Both the position numbers and the translations under genes were made by a program. A model generated the notes under the pieces. That model did not search any database. It was not told where the DNA came from and saw nothing but the letters and a program-made list of their open reading frames with translations. A stretch of DNA of 64,000 nt from Isoetes taiwanensis (Eukaryota > Streptophyta > Lycopodiopsida > Isoetales > Isoetaceae). Position 1 is the first letter of the stretch. Each line of letters starts with the position of its first letter. The stretch lies in NCBI GenBank assembly GCA_021234155.1, contig JAJEKV010000018.1, positions 14,766,925 through 14,830,924 of the forward strand, in the 5' to 3' direction. Positions 45,901 through 56,790 of this stretch are shown here, one piece after another.

Positions 45901-48030
45901 TGACTTATTTGGACATTTTTATCTCTTTCATCTCATTGGCCCCTTGTGTCTCAGCTTCTAGTGTTCATTAACTTGATTTCCATAACTGCTTCCCTCTTCT
46001 CTAGTCTCGTTTATCCCCCAAGCCTTTTTCATATTGTTTCTTGTTTGTAGCATTTACCATTTTGCTCTAGTTGTGCTATATTGCCCCATTCACCCTTTAC
46101 TCGGCTTTGTCTCGCCCCTTGTGTCAGCTTTGTATCACCTTTTTCTTTAGGTGGTTTCCTTGTTAGGTCCTTAGATGTCTTGGTCCTGGTCGCCTTGCAT
46201 TCTTATCATCTTGTCTGGTTACTTTGCCGCTTTCTACCTTGCCCATGTCCGTCCCATTAACCCTTTTATTTTATTGTTCTAGTTGTTTCGTTTAGACTAG
46301 TCCCCTGCATCACCTGGGTTCAATTTGTCTTTTCTTTTGGGGTTCTTGGATTAGGTCCGTTGGATGTTTTTGATTCCACTTGCTTCATTTTCTTATCAAG
46401 TTATCTACTGACAGTATCCTTCTCTAGTGCTTCGTACCACCTATTCCTTGAGTCCTATTAGTCCCACTTGATCTATTAATTTCATTCTAGTCCGTGTTCT
46501 TTGTTGGCCCTTTTCCTTTATTTGATCTCGCTGTTGCTTCTATACTTCAGTTTGGCTTTCATGTTCCTTGGTGTTGCTATTGGTCGGTGTTTTTTCATCG
46601 TAGAGATCATCATTTGGGGGTAGGATGCTTATCTATCTTTGGCATTAAGATGTGCATATTTTGTTGCTCTCGTTTTCAATCTGTTGCAGCCTGTTATTCA
46701 TATCTTAGTTATATTCTCTTCTTGTAGTATTTAGTTGTGTTAGGAGTCATTGAGGGTCATGTGCATTTTGTTATTGCATGTTTGTTGTCCTTGTTTTATT
46801 CATCAATTCTGTTTAGGAGCTCCTTGCTCATTTCTTGTTTGTTTATTTGTCTAGGAGCTGCTTGCTCATTTCTTGTTTGTTTCTTTGCTTTTAGTTTGTT
46901 CTAGTTATACCTCTTGTTTCATTGGCCCTGTATTCTGCTCCTCTTTCCGTCTTGGTTTTCTTTGAGCTGTTTTGCTTTTACCCTTTATAATGTTCCATTC
47001 CCTTCCATGCCATGAACCGATTTTCCTAATTATCACTTGTCCATCTGTTTTGGCTGATTTTACCCATTGTTGTGATCACGATGCCAATGAAGCAACGTTA
47101 ATCGATATATCTTAGCCATTACTAGTGTGTTTTATTTGTTATTTATTTTCTTAATGGTCGGTTATGTAGTTGATGATAACATTTTGTGAGACTTGTAATA
47201 CATATAAGTTGGTCTACTTTCTTTTACATGGTTCTAGGCCACTTGGCTCATGCTTTTATCAGTTTTTGATACCTGTTCTATGGGAGGAGAAATCTTCACT
47301 TCACTTCGCTCTAGGTTACTCCACTTTGCTACTTAGGGTTCTTGTTCTAGTTTTTCGTCTTTCTTTGGAACTTGCTTGTTATATTGGTCCATCCATTCGC
47401 CACTGTTTCATTAGTCTCAGTTTGTTAGCCCCGTTTGGTCATTTCATTATTCCTAGTTTTCCAAGTACTTCGTGCCTTCGAGTCCGTGGATTTTTTCTAG
47501 GTGATTTACTCAGGTTTTCTTTGTGTTGCTCCTGCTTCTCTATTTCCACGTATTTCAATGTTTCCATGTTCATGCGTTAGTTTTCCATTTATTTTTTGTA
47601 TCTTGACGAGCTTGCCTACGGGTATTTTTGTGCCCTTCCCTTTGCTCCTTTTGTACTTCCTGTTATTTTTACATTCCTAGGCTTTATTTAGATTCATCCG
47701 TTTTGTTCTAATTGTCTTGTTTGTCTCATATCTCCTCTCGTTTAGTATTCTCAAGCATCTTTACATATCTAGTACTTTATTGTCTAGTGATTCTTTAGTT
47801 CCAGTTTCATCATTGTTTTTGGTAGAACCTAAGCCTAGTGTTGACTTTTTTAGCATTTTTCATCTTGATGAATTGTTGTCTTTATTCCCTTTCCTTAATG
47901 TATTTCACTCTTCTTTTCTTCCTTTTAGATCCGACCTTTTGTTCTACACCATCTTCCTTTTGTGCCAATACTGACTTGATATCCCTGTCTCATCATCCTA
48001 GGCTTTGAAATGGAAGTTCTCTTTTGATCG
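42951..48030. other. T-rich, ORF-poor block between the 175-bp repeats
   Basis: The + strand is strikingly T-rich over about 5 kb with little coding potential. The ORFs (e.g. 47170-47580) encode Leu/Phe/Ser-rich chance peptides. No RT, gag, PBS or polypurine tract was recognised. A local duplication (TTGATCCGCC/GATTTTTCAATAGTATTGCT) lies at 45570-45650, and another (GGAGCT(C/G)CTTGCTCATTTC) at 46820-46880. Confidence 0.6.
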
Positions 48031-48068
48031 GCCGGTTTTCCCCTCCAGACGAGTCTCTCACCAAAATG
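48031..48068 (+). repeat. 38-bp direct repeat, left copy
   Basis: GCCGGTTTTCCCCTCCAGAC followed by GAGTCTCTCACCAAAATG; identical at 49118-49155. It immediately abuts the right 175-bp repeat. Confidence 0.85.
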
Positions 48069-48241
48069 CATGCGATTCGACACCGTCGGATCGCCATTTT
48101 GGGGAGAGACGAGGCTATATATACGTTGTTGGGCTCTTTCTCCATTATCGGCGTCTTCTCACAGCAGTTTTTTTGTCTCAGTTCCCTCCCTTCCCACCCT
48201 AAGTTGTTTACATTCATGTTTTTCTTCTATATCGCGTGGCT
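48067..48241 (+). repeat. 175-bp direct repeat, right copy
   Basis: Partner of 42744-42918, no differences seen by eye. It runs directly into the CGCGTGGCT array. Confidence 0.85.
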
Positions 48242-48510
48242 CGCGTGATCAGCCCCTCTGTATTTGAGAGGTTATGTTGTGTTAAGATATGATGTTATGT
48301 CGCGTGGCTCGCGTGACCAGCCCCTTTTTTATTCTTGAAGTATTTGTCATTTCTCGTGTGGCACGCGTATAACTCTGTGTTTGAGAGGTTATGTGGTTTT
48401 GCTCTATGATGTTATATCGCGTGGCTCGCGTGACCAGCCCCTTCTATTATTGAAGGATTGTTCGCGTGGCTCGCGTGACCAGCCCCTTCTATTATTGAAG
48501 GATTGTGATT
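48233..48510 (+). repeat. Interspersed array of CGCGTGGCTCGCGTGACC units
   Basis: The motif TCGCGTGGCTCGCGTGA(C/T)C followed by AGCCCCT recurs at 48233, 48300, 48417 and 48463, with a degenerate copy at 48355. Spacers of 28-50 bp alternate between GTTTGAGAGGTTATGT-type and CTATTATTGAAGGATTG-type sequence. The last two units form a perfect 46-bp tandem pair. Confidence 0.8.
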
Positions 48511-48856
48511 TGTTATGCCTCCATGCGGGGTTTCGCCGAGCCGGCGTGATGGCTTATATTTTTGAGTTATGTGCTTCTTTTTACGTTGTTTCTTTGCAGG
48601 CCATCGCATCCAGCTGTGGGGAACTCGAACTTTTTTGAGTTACTTCCCTCCTATTCTATTCTAATGTCTAATGCATTTGGTTCGTTTTCTTTTTCCTTAA
48701 GTTTTTCAGGTGATCATGGCCATTTGTTTCTTTCTTATGGCTCTCGTGTTGGGTTCGAGAGGAATCGTCTTTGCGACCTCCATCTTGTGCTTCCTCGACT
48801 TTTTCATCAATGATCTCTACTTTGATGGCCCGGGCTTTTCATTTGGAGCCGTCGGG

Positions 48857-48929
48857 CGAAGGTTTATCATTAGGGTTTTCCTCGAAAACCCGAAAGGGCG
48901 GGGTTTTTCATCCCGGTGATAAACTTTCG
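48857..48929. repeat. Nested hairpins
   Basis: CGAAGGTTTATCA (48857-48869) pairs with TGATAAACTTTCG (48917-48929) at 12 of 13 positions. Inside lies a perfect 8-bp hairpin, GGGTTTTCCTCGAAAACCC (48873-48891), and a CCCGAAAGGGCGGGG stretch. It resembles the AAAACC...GGGGTTTTT stems at the LINE 3' ends, without other LINE sequence. Confidence 0.65.
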
Positions 48930-49117
48930 CACGTTGCCTCCTATTTGCCTTTCTTATTTTACGCCATCTTTCAAAGGGGCCTGGGTTGTTCCTATGGCAG
49001 GTCCCCTTTATTATTATTAGTGGGTAGTCAGACCCAATTGGGGACTACCCTCCACCTTAGATATTTTTTCAAAATGTTTGTACACTGCTGTGATGAAAGA
49101 TATGCCTATCTATATCC

Positions 49118-49155
49118 GCCGGTTTTCCCCTCCAGACGAGTCTCTCACCAAAATG
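49118..49155 (+). repeat. 38-bp direct repeat, right copy
   Basis: Partner of 48031-48068. The two copies flank a 1.05-kb segment. Confidence 0.85.
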
Positions 49156-49199
49156 GATTATGTAATAAAATTGGCTCTATGTCATTAAAGTATGATGGG

Positions 49200-49696
49200 C
49201 CTCTTGAAGGAATTTGTGTTTTTGGTTAAAAAAAAGACAAAGCCTGTGTATAGTAATACCAAGACCAAAGGAGCTCACTTGTGAATTCCAAAGGAGCTCA
49301 CCAAAGGTCTCCCCAAGCAACCTTGTGAATTCCTTGCCAAATAAACTGTCTAATTGCTGCCTCAATCTTGTTATAGGAAGCTTTATCTCCAACAATGGCA
49401 GATGAAAAATATACATGTGTGCTACTAATGACAGCATTAGCAATCTGAATTCTACCAGCCAGAGATAGAGAGGAGGAGTACATCCCAAGCTTCTTTTTAA
49501 TTCTAGTAACTATTGGCTCCCATAAACCTCGGAGGGAGGAATTCAAGGCTAGGGGGATCCCAAGGATTGATGTACCAGCACTTCTGTTCAAGATTTTTAT
49601 CCCCTGAAGTACAGTTTCTTCTGTGTCTAGAATTATTGCACACTTATTTTTGTTTAGCATGACCCCAGACATGTATCCAAACCTATCCATGTCCAC
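49200..49696 (-). pseudogene. LINE reverse-transcriptase thumb fragment
   Basis: On the - strand: DRFGYMSGVMLNKNKCAIIL, then SILGIPLALNSSL, IVTRIKKKLGMYSSSLSLAG, RIQIANAVISSTHVYFSSAI and IRQFIWQGIHKVAWGDLW. This is the region just after the YADD motif in plant L1-type LINEs (SG..lN..K..i, LGIPL, LSLAGR..L). The catalytic part is missing: the frame is cut at 49696, where the gypsy LTR begins, so the gypsy element appears to have inserted into this LINE. Confidence 0.75.
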
Positions 49697-52054
49697 TTTT
49701 CAGTACTGTTCTTGGCAAATCCGGGCTAGAGTTTTGTTTTTTAGTTTAATTGATGAATTCTTGATGTAATAAAGGGCGATTCGACGTCTTAGGGTCATGA
49801 TTGGGTGGTTGATTTGGTTGAATTTGCCGGATCTTGGTATTTCTGCAGATTAGGGTTCTTGGCAAAACAACTTAATATATCACACATGCAAGATTCGAAA
49901 GGGAGGTTTTTTTGGTTCGAGGAAGGTATGGAAATAGTGAGGTGGCAAGATGAGTTGGCAAGAAGAAGATGACATGGCAAAAGGGATGATGAAATGTCAA
50001 ACAACTTGGCAAAGAATATTTTTTCTAGTCAACACATGAGATGAGGTGGAGATGATGTGTGTGACACGTGGATGATGATGTGGAGGTGTTGGTGATGATG
50101 TGGCAAGATGACATGTCGCCATTATTAATTTGAACAACTTAAATTGAAGAATTTTCGCAAAGAATGTATTTCTCAATGGGGTGACACGTCTGTGATGTGA
50201 CATGGCAATGAAGATGATGTGTATGATGACTTGGCCATTTTTGAGTGATGACTTGGGTCAATTTCAATGCCAATGCATATACCTTGCATTCTTTAAGCAA
50301 ATTTTTGACTTTTGTTGCTTCCTTTAGGAATTTTGCACTTTTTCTCTCCATTTGACTTCTAGAGAGAGAACTTTGACCCTTGACTATGGTATGACCAAAT
50401 CAAATGGAAATTTGTGTTTTAACAAGATGGTGATGGTATGGTAAGTGTGTGTAGTGTGAATGACATGTGAAAGAGAAGTGTTGACTAGAAAAAATCTTCT
50501 AGGCCAATTTGCTTTAGGTAATGAAAGTTAGGCATGGAACTTGAGGTCACATTGGCATGTTTTCATGGCAAAGGATGTGGAAGGCTCGAGATGGAGATCA
50601 TGTAGTTATGCCAAGAACTCAAATGGAAACATCACATACCAAGAACACTTCAAGGGGTCTTCAAATCTTTAAAATTGTTGCTTGAATCAACTTCCTTAGC
50701 ATGCTTGTGTGATCTTTGTTGAATGTCTTCACCTTGGTCTTCAAGTCTCCACTTCATAATGTGCAAAGATGCATTTTTCTCAAGTGAATTGTTCTTGTAT
50801 ATCTGTCTTCAAATCCAAGTGTGAGCATGAGTCTATGCTGCCATGGCATGGCAGCATCATGCCAAACTAAAAGAACAGACTGGTCTCCCAGCCTCTTGTT
50901 TTTTGCTTGATGATCAAAATAGAATTCCAGCCAGCTGCCAATATGGAGGTATGTTTGGCAGCTCAATGGACCTGCAATGGATTAAAAGCAGAGGGTGATG
51001 GTAGATTTTAGTATGATATGAATATGATGGAAGTAAACTGCAAGTGAACCTGCATGAAAAGTGTGTGCATTAGTAGAGAATATGGGCTGCTGGATGGAAA
51101 TGTGACAGCAGCCTATTGCATTTGGTAGAAAGAATGATGATTTGAAGTATCTTATGTGGATCAAGGGCAACTCTTGAACAAATCAATATGGAATGAATGC
51201 CTTAGGGTGTACCTGCATGTGACAAAAGATATTTTAGCATAATAAGCTGCTGTTGTGGTGGGAATGGCAGCAGCTATAGAGATGAAAGTGAATGAAGAGA
51301 AGTGTATGAATCAATGTTGTTAAGTACGTCAAAATCCGTACCTTTAAAAAACGTTTTTTAAGATTTTTTGAAGATTTTTAAAATTTTTGGAAAAAATCTT
51401 TAAAAACGTATTTCATATAAAATACGTTAAAAATCTTTAAAATCCTTAAAAATCTTTAAAAATCCTTAGACTGTGATTTTGTTTATTCAAATATATGATA
51501 TTCTTGAACTTATTTATCCTTGTATATGAAATTCTTATATTTCTTAATCTCTATAATAATGTTTATCTGAACTTTCTTAAGAGTTGCATGACAAAACAAC
51601 TATGCTATCTTTGTACTTGAACTTAATAGTTTCTACTAGCAGCATAAATTTCTGATTTACTTGTTGACATGCTACATCTTGTAACTTGTAGTAAAAATAT
51701 GCATTTTAACCATAGCACATATATCCAATAAAGCAGTGCAAAGAATGTGCAATGTTTTTATTTTTGGCCATACCAAATCATAAAAATCCTTTAAAAAACG
51801 TGAGGATTTTTATAAAGGTACTTTAAAAATAAAAAACGGGTTTTTTAACAACATTGGTATGAATGTGAGATGCATGACTGCAAATCCAGATGCTCCTGCA
51901 TGGAATTCAGAACTTGAGCAATAAAAGTATTTGATTTGAACCTTTGAATAAGTTCATGTTCTTGCATTAGTAGTGGAAACCTTGAATTCAAAAGCTAAAT
52001 TTATGCAACTACTGGAATTTGAAAAACAAATACTAACTTACCATATACTCTTGC
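49697..52054 (-). mobile_element. 3' LTR of the Ty3/gypsy element (outer edge sure, inner edge tentative)
   Basis: 49697-50503 aligns with 62925-64000 apart from a ~285-bp length difference near 49900. The start is TTTTCAG here and TGTTCAG in the right copy. The inner edge cannot be verified because the right LTR runs off the window. A CA at 52053-52054 followed by a pyrimidine tract (polypurine on the element strand, 52055-52100), just before the integrase stop, is a plausible boundary. The LTR contains a hAT-like MITE at 51312-51856. Confidence 0.6.
51312..51856. mobile_element. hAT-like MITE, 545 bp, perfect 8-bp TSD
   Basis: Ends are CAATGTTGTTAA (51312-51323) and its exact inverted complement TTAACAACATTG (51845-51856). 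Both flanks carry GTATGAAT (51304-51311 and 51857-51864). An 8-bp duplication and CA-starting TIRs are hallmarks of the hAT superfamily. The interior is AT-rich with many AAAATC(C/T)TT(T)AAA motifs near both ends, and has no ORF. It sits within the gypsy 3' LTR. Confidence 0.85.
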
Positions 52055-52167
52055 ATTGTTTTTTGTCTTTTCCTTTTCTTCTTTTTAGTTTTTTTGCAAT
52101 TTCAGTCAACCAAAAGCAAACTAAGCTAGCCTACCTACAACTTCTAAATGAACTTTTAACTAAATAA

Positions 52168-53427
52168 ACTTAAGGCAACATGTTGATGCCAATACCTCTT
52201 CAAGTGTAGGATATTGATAGGATTTAACAATTCTTTGCCATCAAGTACATCTCTCAGCCAATAAGAATCTTTTTCTGCCTTACCAATTACTTCAAAAGGC
52301 CCTTCTCAAAGATTCTCAAACTTAGCTGCTATGTCTTCCCTTGCCTTGTTCCATTTTAATACCAACTCACCCGATTTGAAGTGCCTTGGAGCTTGTGAGC
52401 AGCTTTGAATGATGTTATATCTTTGGCCTTTTTGATCATAACTGCATTTTCTGCGTCATACCTGTATTCTTCCAGCTGCATCACAATCTCACACACCTTT
52501 CTTTTAGTGCGTCATCCATTTCTAAGTTTATTTGGTATGCCAGCCTAAGTGATGGACGTTCAAGCTCAATTGGCACCACAGATTCTATGCCATAGACCAG
52601 ACTGAAAGGTGTGTGTTTGGTAGAAGCCTTAATGGTAGTTTTGTATGCCCATAATGCATCATGGAGCTTGAGGTGCCAATCTTTTTTAGAAATGCTGATG
52701 GTCTTTTTCAGAATTGACTTCAGAATCTTATTAGTTGACTCAGCTTGACCATTGCCTTGAGGGTAATATGCTGAGCTTTTGGTGTATTTGACTCTTAGAG
52801 CGGCTAGCAATAAGGCAAAAAGTTGACTCATGAACTGACTTCCCCTATCAGAGATAATTTTGAAGGGAATCCCAAATCGAGCACAGATGTTCTCATGGAG
52901 AAATCTTGATGTTGTATAGGCATTTGCTTCTCTAAGGGGAACTGCTTGAGCCCATTTGGTAAAATAATCCGTGGCCACCAGTATGAATTGAAATCAAGTC
53001 CCCATGTTTGGAATGGCCCTGGAGAAGTTATGGCAGTGAGAGGGGCTGGTTGCAATGCCCTTTTGCCAAAGATTTGGCATTTATGACAACATTTTATGAC
53101 ATTATAGCAATCTTTGAAAAGAGTGGGTTAAAAATATCCTGACCTCAAGATCTTCTTGGCAGTTGTGTCAGCAGCAAAGTGTCCACCACAAATGCCTTCA
53201 TGGCAAGCCTCAATGATCATCTTTGCTTCTTCAGGATCCACACACCTCAGCAACACTCCCTCTTTGTCAACCTTGCACAATACCTCTCCAATCAATCTGA
53301 ACCTTTTGCACTTCTCTTTGAATCTCCTTTCCTGACTGCTACTTAGGTCTTTTGGCAACTCATTGTTTTCAAGATAATTCCTGATATCTAATTGCCAGTC
53401 CAAGTCTTTTGCATGAAAAGCAACCAA
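52168..53427 (-). pseudogene. Ty3/gypsy integrase (zinc-binding, core, C-terminal domains)
   Basis: The first frame (53427-53128) has the N-terminal H2C2-type region with CHEGICGGHF. After a frameshift the core (52978-52481) reads MATDYFTKWAQAVPLREANA, then IISDRGSQF and YYPQGNGQAESTNK, giving a D,D-35-E triad that is fully present. The C-terminal part continues to about 52168 with GPFEVIGKAEKDSYWLRDVL and INILHLKRYW. The order and motifs are those of Ty3/gypsy integrases, which insert the cDNA into chromosomes. Frameshifts near 53080 and 52310 indicate loss of function. The position next to the polypurine-like tract is as expected for the end of pol. Confidence 0.85.
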
Positions 53428-53450
53428 GTTAGTAACACAATCAACATCAT

Positions 53451-53900
53451 TTAATCCTTCTTGATCCTCGTGTTCAAACAGAGCAGGGACAGAGCATAGG
53501 GCAAATAAGAACTGGGATTTTCAACTAAGTTCACAACATTGACTGTAATGTTGTAAGCTTGGATTTTACAAGCCCATCTACATAACTTGGCTTTAGGCCA
53601 TTTTTTTGCAAAAAGCAGAGATAAAGGGTTTTGTCTCATGTAGTCTTGAGTTTGGTTGTTTTGTAGCAGATGACCCTGTCTTTCTATCAGAAACATTAAA
53701 GCAGCTACACTCTTCTCAAGCCTAGGGTATCTTAGCTCAGTATCAGACCTCATTTTGCTGGCAAAAGAAATAACATGGTCTTCTTGCAGCAATGCCACAC
53801 CAATTGCTCTTTTAGTGACACTAATATAGGTTTTGAAAGGATTAGCATTCGATGCACTGGGCTATTGTTGCAAGATATTGTAAAGCACCATTTGAGCATG
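53451..53900 (-). pseudogene. Ty3/gypsy RT-linked RNase H domain
   Basis: The - strand reads NPFKTYISVTKRAIGVALLQ, then VISFASKMRSDTELRYPRLE and KSVAALMFLIERQGHLL. This is the RNase H joined to the RT C-terminus in Ty3/gypsy pol (usual pattern PF.LYTDAS..AIGA.L.Q, SR.L...E.NY...EKE.LA). The first catalytic Asp appears replaced (YISVT). It is separated from the RT N-terminus at 55209 by the triplicated insert. Confidence 0.8.
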
Positions 53901-54030
53901 GCTCGATGTTATGTCCAGTAAGTTTTAACTATCTCATATTTTCATATATGGCACAACATTAGGCATTTTCTTAAAAATGAAGTTTTTGACGATGTCCATT
54001 AGCACAAGCTTCTAAATTTAAAATGGAGTT

Positions 54031-55247
54031 AGCAGTAATCCTGTTTGACAGAGACTGCTCCAAATAAGAACTATAGAATGAACTACTTGGGCAATGGGCA
54101 GCCTGACAGGAAAAGGATGTTTTAACCATGCCCCTTGATATTTCTTCAACAGGTCCAACATGAAGTCCAGATGCAATAGAAAGATATAGTGGTAACACGG
54201 TTGGTTTGAAGATGCAATAGAAAGATACAGTGGTAACACGGTTGGTTTGAACATGTGTCTGGAAGAACCTACGCAAAGTTGACGAATAGTTGTAATACAA
54301 CAGATATGGTTGTTTCAACTGTTTCTTCATATATTGTTTCCTTTAGTAGCTTCGCTTTGTTTGCTTTGCTAGAAAATTCATCCCATTTCATCTTCACAAC
54401 TACAATTGTTTGCTTCACTCGGCTTATAGAAACAACTCATGTATAGCAGTAATCCTGTTTGACAGAGACTGCTTCATAATAAGAACTATGGAATGAACTA
54501 CTTGGGCAATGGGCAGCCTAACAGGAAAAGGCTGTTTTAACCATGTCCTTTGATATTTCTTCAACAGGTCCAACATGAAGTCCAGATGCAATAGAAAGAT
54601 ATAGTGGTAACACAGTTGGTTTGAAGATGCAATAGAAAGATATAGTGGTAACACAATTGGTTTGAACATGTGTCTGGAAGAACCGACGTAGAGTTGACGA
54701 AAAGTTATAATACAACAGGTATGGTTGTTTCAACTGTTTCTTCATATATTGTTTCCTTCAGTAGCTTCGCTTTGTTTGCTTTGCTAGAAATTTCATCCCA
54801 TTTCATCTTCACAACTACAATTGTTTGCTTCACTCGGCTTATAGAAACAACTCATGTATAACAGTAATCATGTTTGACAGAGACTGCTCCATAATAAGAA
54901 CTATGGAATGAACTACTTGGGCAATGGGCAGCCTGACAGGAAAAGGCTGTTTTAACCATGTCCCTTGATATTTCTTCAACAGGTCCAACATGAAGTCCAG
55001 ATGCAATAGAAAGATATAATGGTTAACACAGTTGGTTTGAAGACGCAATAAAAAGATATAGTGGTAACACAGTTGGTTTGAACATGTGTCTGGAAGAACC
55101 TACGCAGAGTTGACGAAAAGTTGTAATACAGCAGGTATGGTTGTTTCAACTGTTTCTTCATATATTGTTTCCTTCAGTAGCTTCCCTTTGTTTGCTTTGC
55201 TAGAAATTTCATCCCATTTCATCTTCACAACTACAATTGTTTGCTTC
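54031..55247. repeat. 415-bp sequence in three tandem copies inside the RT gene
   Basis: The motif AGCAGTAATCCTGTTTGACA marks starts at 54031 and 54445, and in changed form at 54860, giving periods of 414 and 415. The third copy is cut at about 55247. Each copy carries an internal 41-bp duplication (GATGCAATAGAAAGATA...GGTAACACGGTTGG at 54170 and 54211 in the first). Copies differ at a few per cent by eye. The array replaces the RT catalytic segment that should hold YxDD. Its own ORFs repeat with the unit and have no known motif. Confidence 0.9.
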
Positions 55248-55560
55248 AGCTTTATTCAAATCCCTATAGTCAATGCAAATCCTTATGGTTTTATTTTTCT
55301 TTTCAACTGGCATAATGCAAGATAACCATTCAAGATTGACAATCTCTGAAATCATACCAGCATCTTTCATTTTGTATAATTCCTCTTTGATCAAGCCAAG
55401 CAAAGATGCATTAATTCTTGAACCACAGGTTTCATACCCTAATTTTTATTTCAAACTCACATATTCTTTTATCCACACCAACTAATTCATCATAGTCCCA
55501 GGAAAAGATATCTTTCCATTCATCAAAAACTTGGCCACAAAAGACTCATCCTCTTCTTTG
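55209..55560 (-). pseudogene. Ty3/gypsy reverse transcriptase, N-terminal part only
   Basis: The - strand reads LLGLIKEELYKMKDAGMISE, EWLSCIMPVEKKNKTIRICI and DYRDLNKA, the finger region of a gypsy RT. After DLNKA the sequence leaves the family and enters the triplicated insert (ANNCSCEDEMG). The palm with YxDD is absent, so no active RT could be made. Upstream frames to 55560 contain a recognisable linker in another frame. Confidence 0.8.
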
Positions 55561-55603
55561 AACAAATCACCAACATATAAAACTCTATCTAGACCCTTTT
55601 TGT

Positions 55604-56065
55604 TCATTTAACTTCCTTTACCCGTTTCTCCTCACTTGCATTGATCACCAGAATGGGATAGAGTTGTTGCAGGTCTTTTTTCTCCAGATCTTCTTCTTGA
55701 ATTGCTCCCTCAGCCAAATGCTCGAGCATAACACTTCTACATAATCCATCAGCTTCATAATTTTGCTCCCTTGACACGTGACACAGTCTCCAAGTCTTGA
55801 AATTTCTCAATTCTCCCATAGCTTGGTCCCTAAGTAACATCATGTCTTCATTTTTTGCTTGGAATTCCCCCAATATTTGCCTGCAAACAAGCTGAGAGTC
55901 TCCAAAAATAGCAATTTCATTAATATTCAAATTCTTTGCTTCTTGAAGGCCTGCTATCAAAGCCTTGTATTCTGCCATATTTGAGGTTGCATTAGGAAAA
56001 ATTCTGCCTACTTTTGCAAGCAACCTATTAGAAGAATCTTTAAAAATAGCAGCAGAGGAAGCCAC
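55604..56065 (-). pseudogene. Second RNase H (archaeal-type, RVT_3-like) upstream of RT
   Basis: The frame reads FKDSSNRLLAKVGRIFPNAT, SNMAEYKALIAGLQEAKNLN and EIAIFGDSQLVCRQI, then SREQNYEADGL. This is the RVT_3-type RNase H signature: D at the start, E in MAEY, D in GDSQ, D in NYEAD. Such an additional RNase H is known from the Tat group of plant gypsy elements, where it normally follows the RT-linked RNase H. Here it lies between protease and RT. Its 5' end is interrupted by a LINE fragment: FDGG at about 56800 may be the detached first strand. Confidence 0.8.
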
Positions 56066-56075
56066 ACTTAATCTT

Positions 56076-56790
56076 TTAGAATAGAATAGAATATGATTTT
56101 ATCGTCCACGGAGACCAACTGGCCTATGGGACCCAAGTACAAAGAGAGAGCAAAGCAGCGATATTACTACGATTAAAAACCCCACCTCAAGGGTTTTTTT
56201 GGAAAACCTTAGTAGCAATAAGGATGCCGACATACCGCACGCTTATATACATAATCACAAGTACAAACCGAGGTTAATGTCTGGACGGGGGCATAATCGA
56301 AGTCCGGTGATATCCATTACCTCCCGGAGGTACGATCCCAACAAGCCTACAGAGGCCGTGCTTAGTAGCTCATGCAAGGCCTGATGGGGCACAACTAACC
56401 GAGCATACCGAGCCCGGATATGCTCGTACGGACAAACGGCCTGGAGGGCATGACTTTCGTCCTCAATGGCGCTTTTGTTGACAAAGATCGCGCACTCGCC
56501 CTCACGCTGCTCCCGAATCCATCTCCCCGCCTCAATGCGGGAGGTGGTGTGCACCTGTCTTGAATGGAAGCAATCACCCCACGCTTTTTCATGGGTAGAT
56601 GGGTGTGCAGGTAGTGGTGTGGGCCCCTCGTGAGCATGGGATTAACCTGCTGTCGATAATTTGCCACCTGCCACCTTGACATGTGACAGGGCCTCTGCAT
56701 CCCAAAGCTTGGCCATGAAGCAAGCATCCAAGTACTGCTTCAAGGCAGCGCGTTCCTTTGGTGTATGCACTGGTCCACATCTGAGAGACA
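56076..56790 (-). mobile_element. LINE 3' fragment inserted in the gypsy element
   Basis: The - strand has KERAALKQYLDACFMAKLWD, similar to residues ~435-455 of the 6264-7787 LINE, then a zinc-finger-like CAIF...AIEDESHALQAVCPYEHI. The 3' UTR has the AAAACCC...GGGGTTTTT stem (56180-56205), GGGTCCCA and CTCCGTGGACG, and a tail TATTCTATTCTA at 56076-56094. It is 5'-truncated at about 56790. GC content in the coding part is clearly higher than in the surrounding gypsy sequence. Confidence 0.8.

Noticed and set aside
53971-55161. Repeated 60-119 codon ORFs on both strands
   Set aside because: They recur with the 415-bp tandem unit and match no family.
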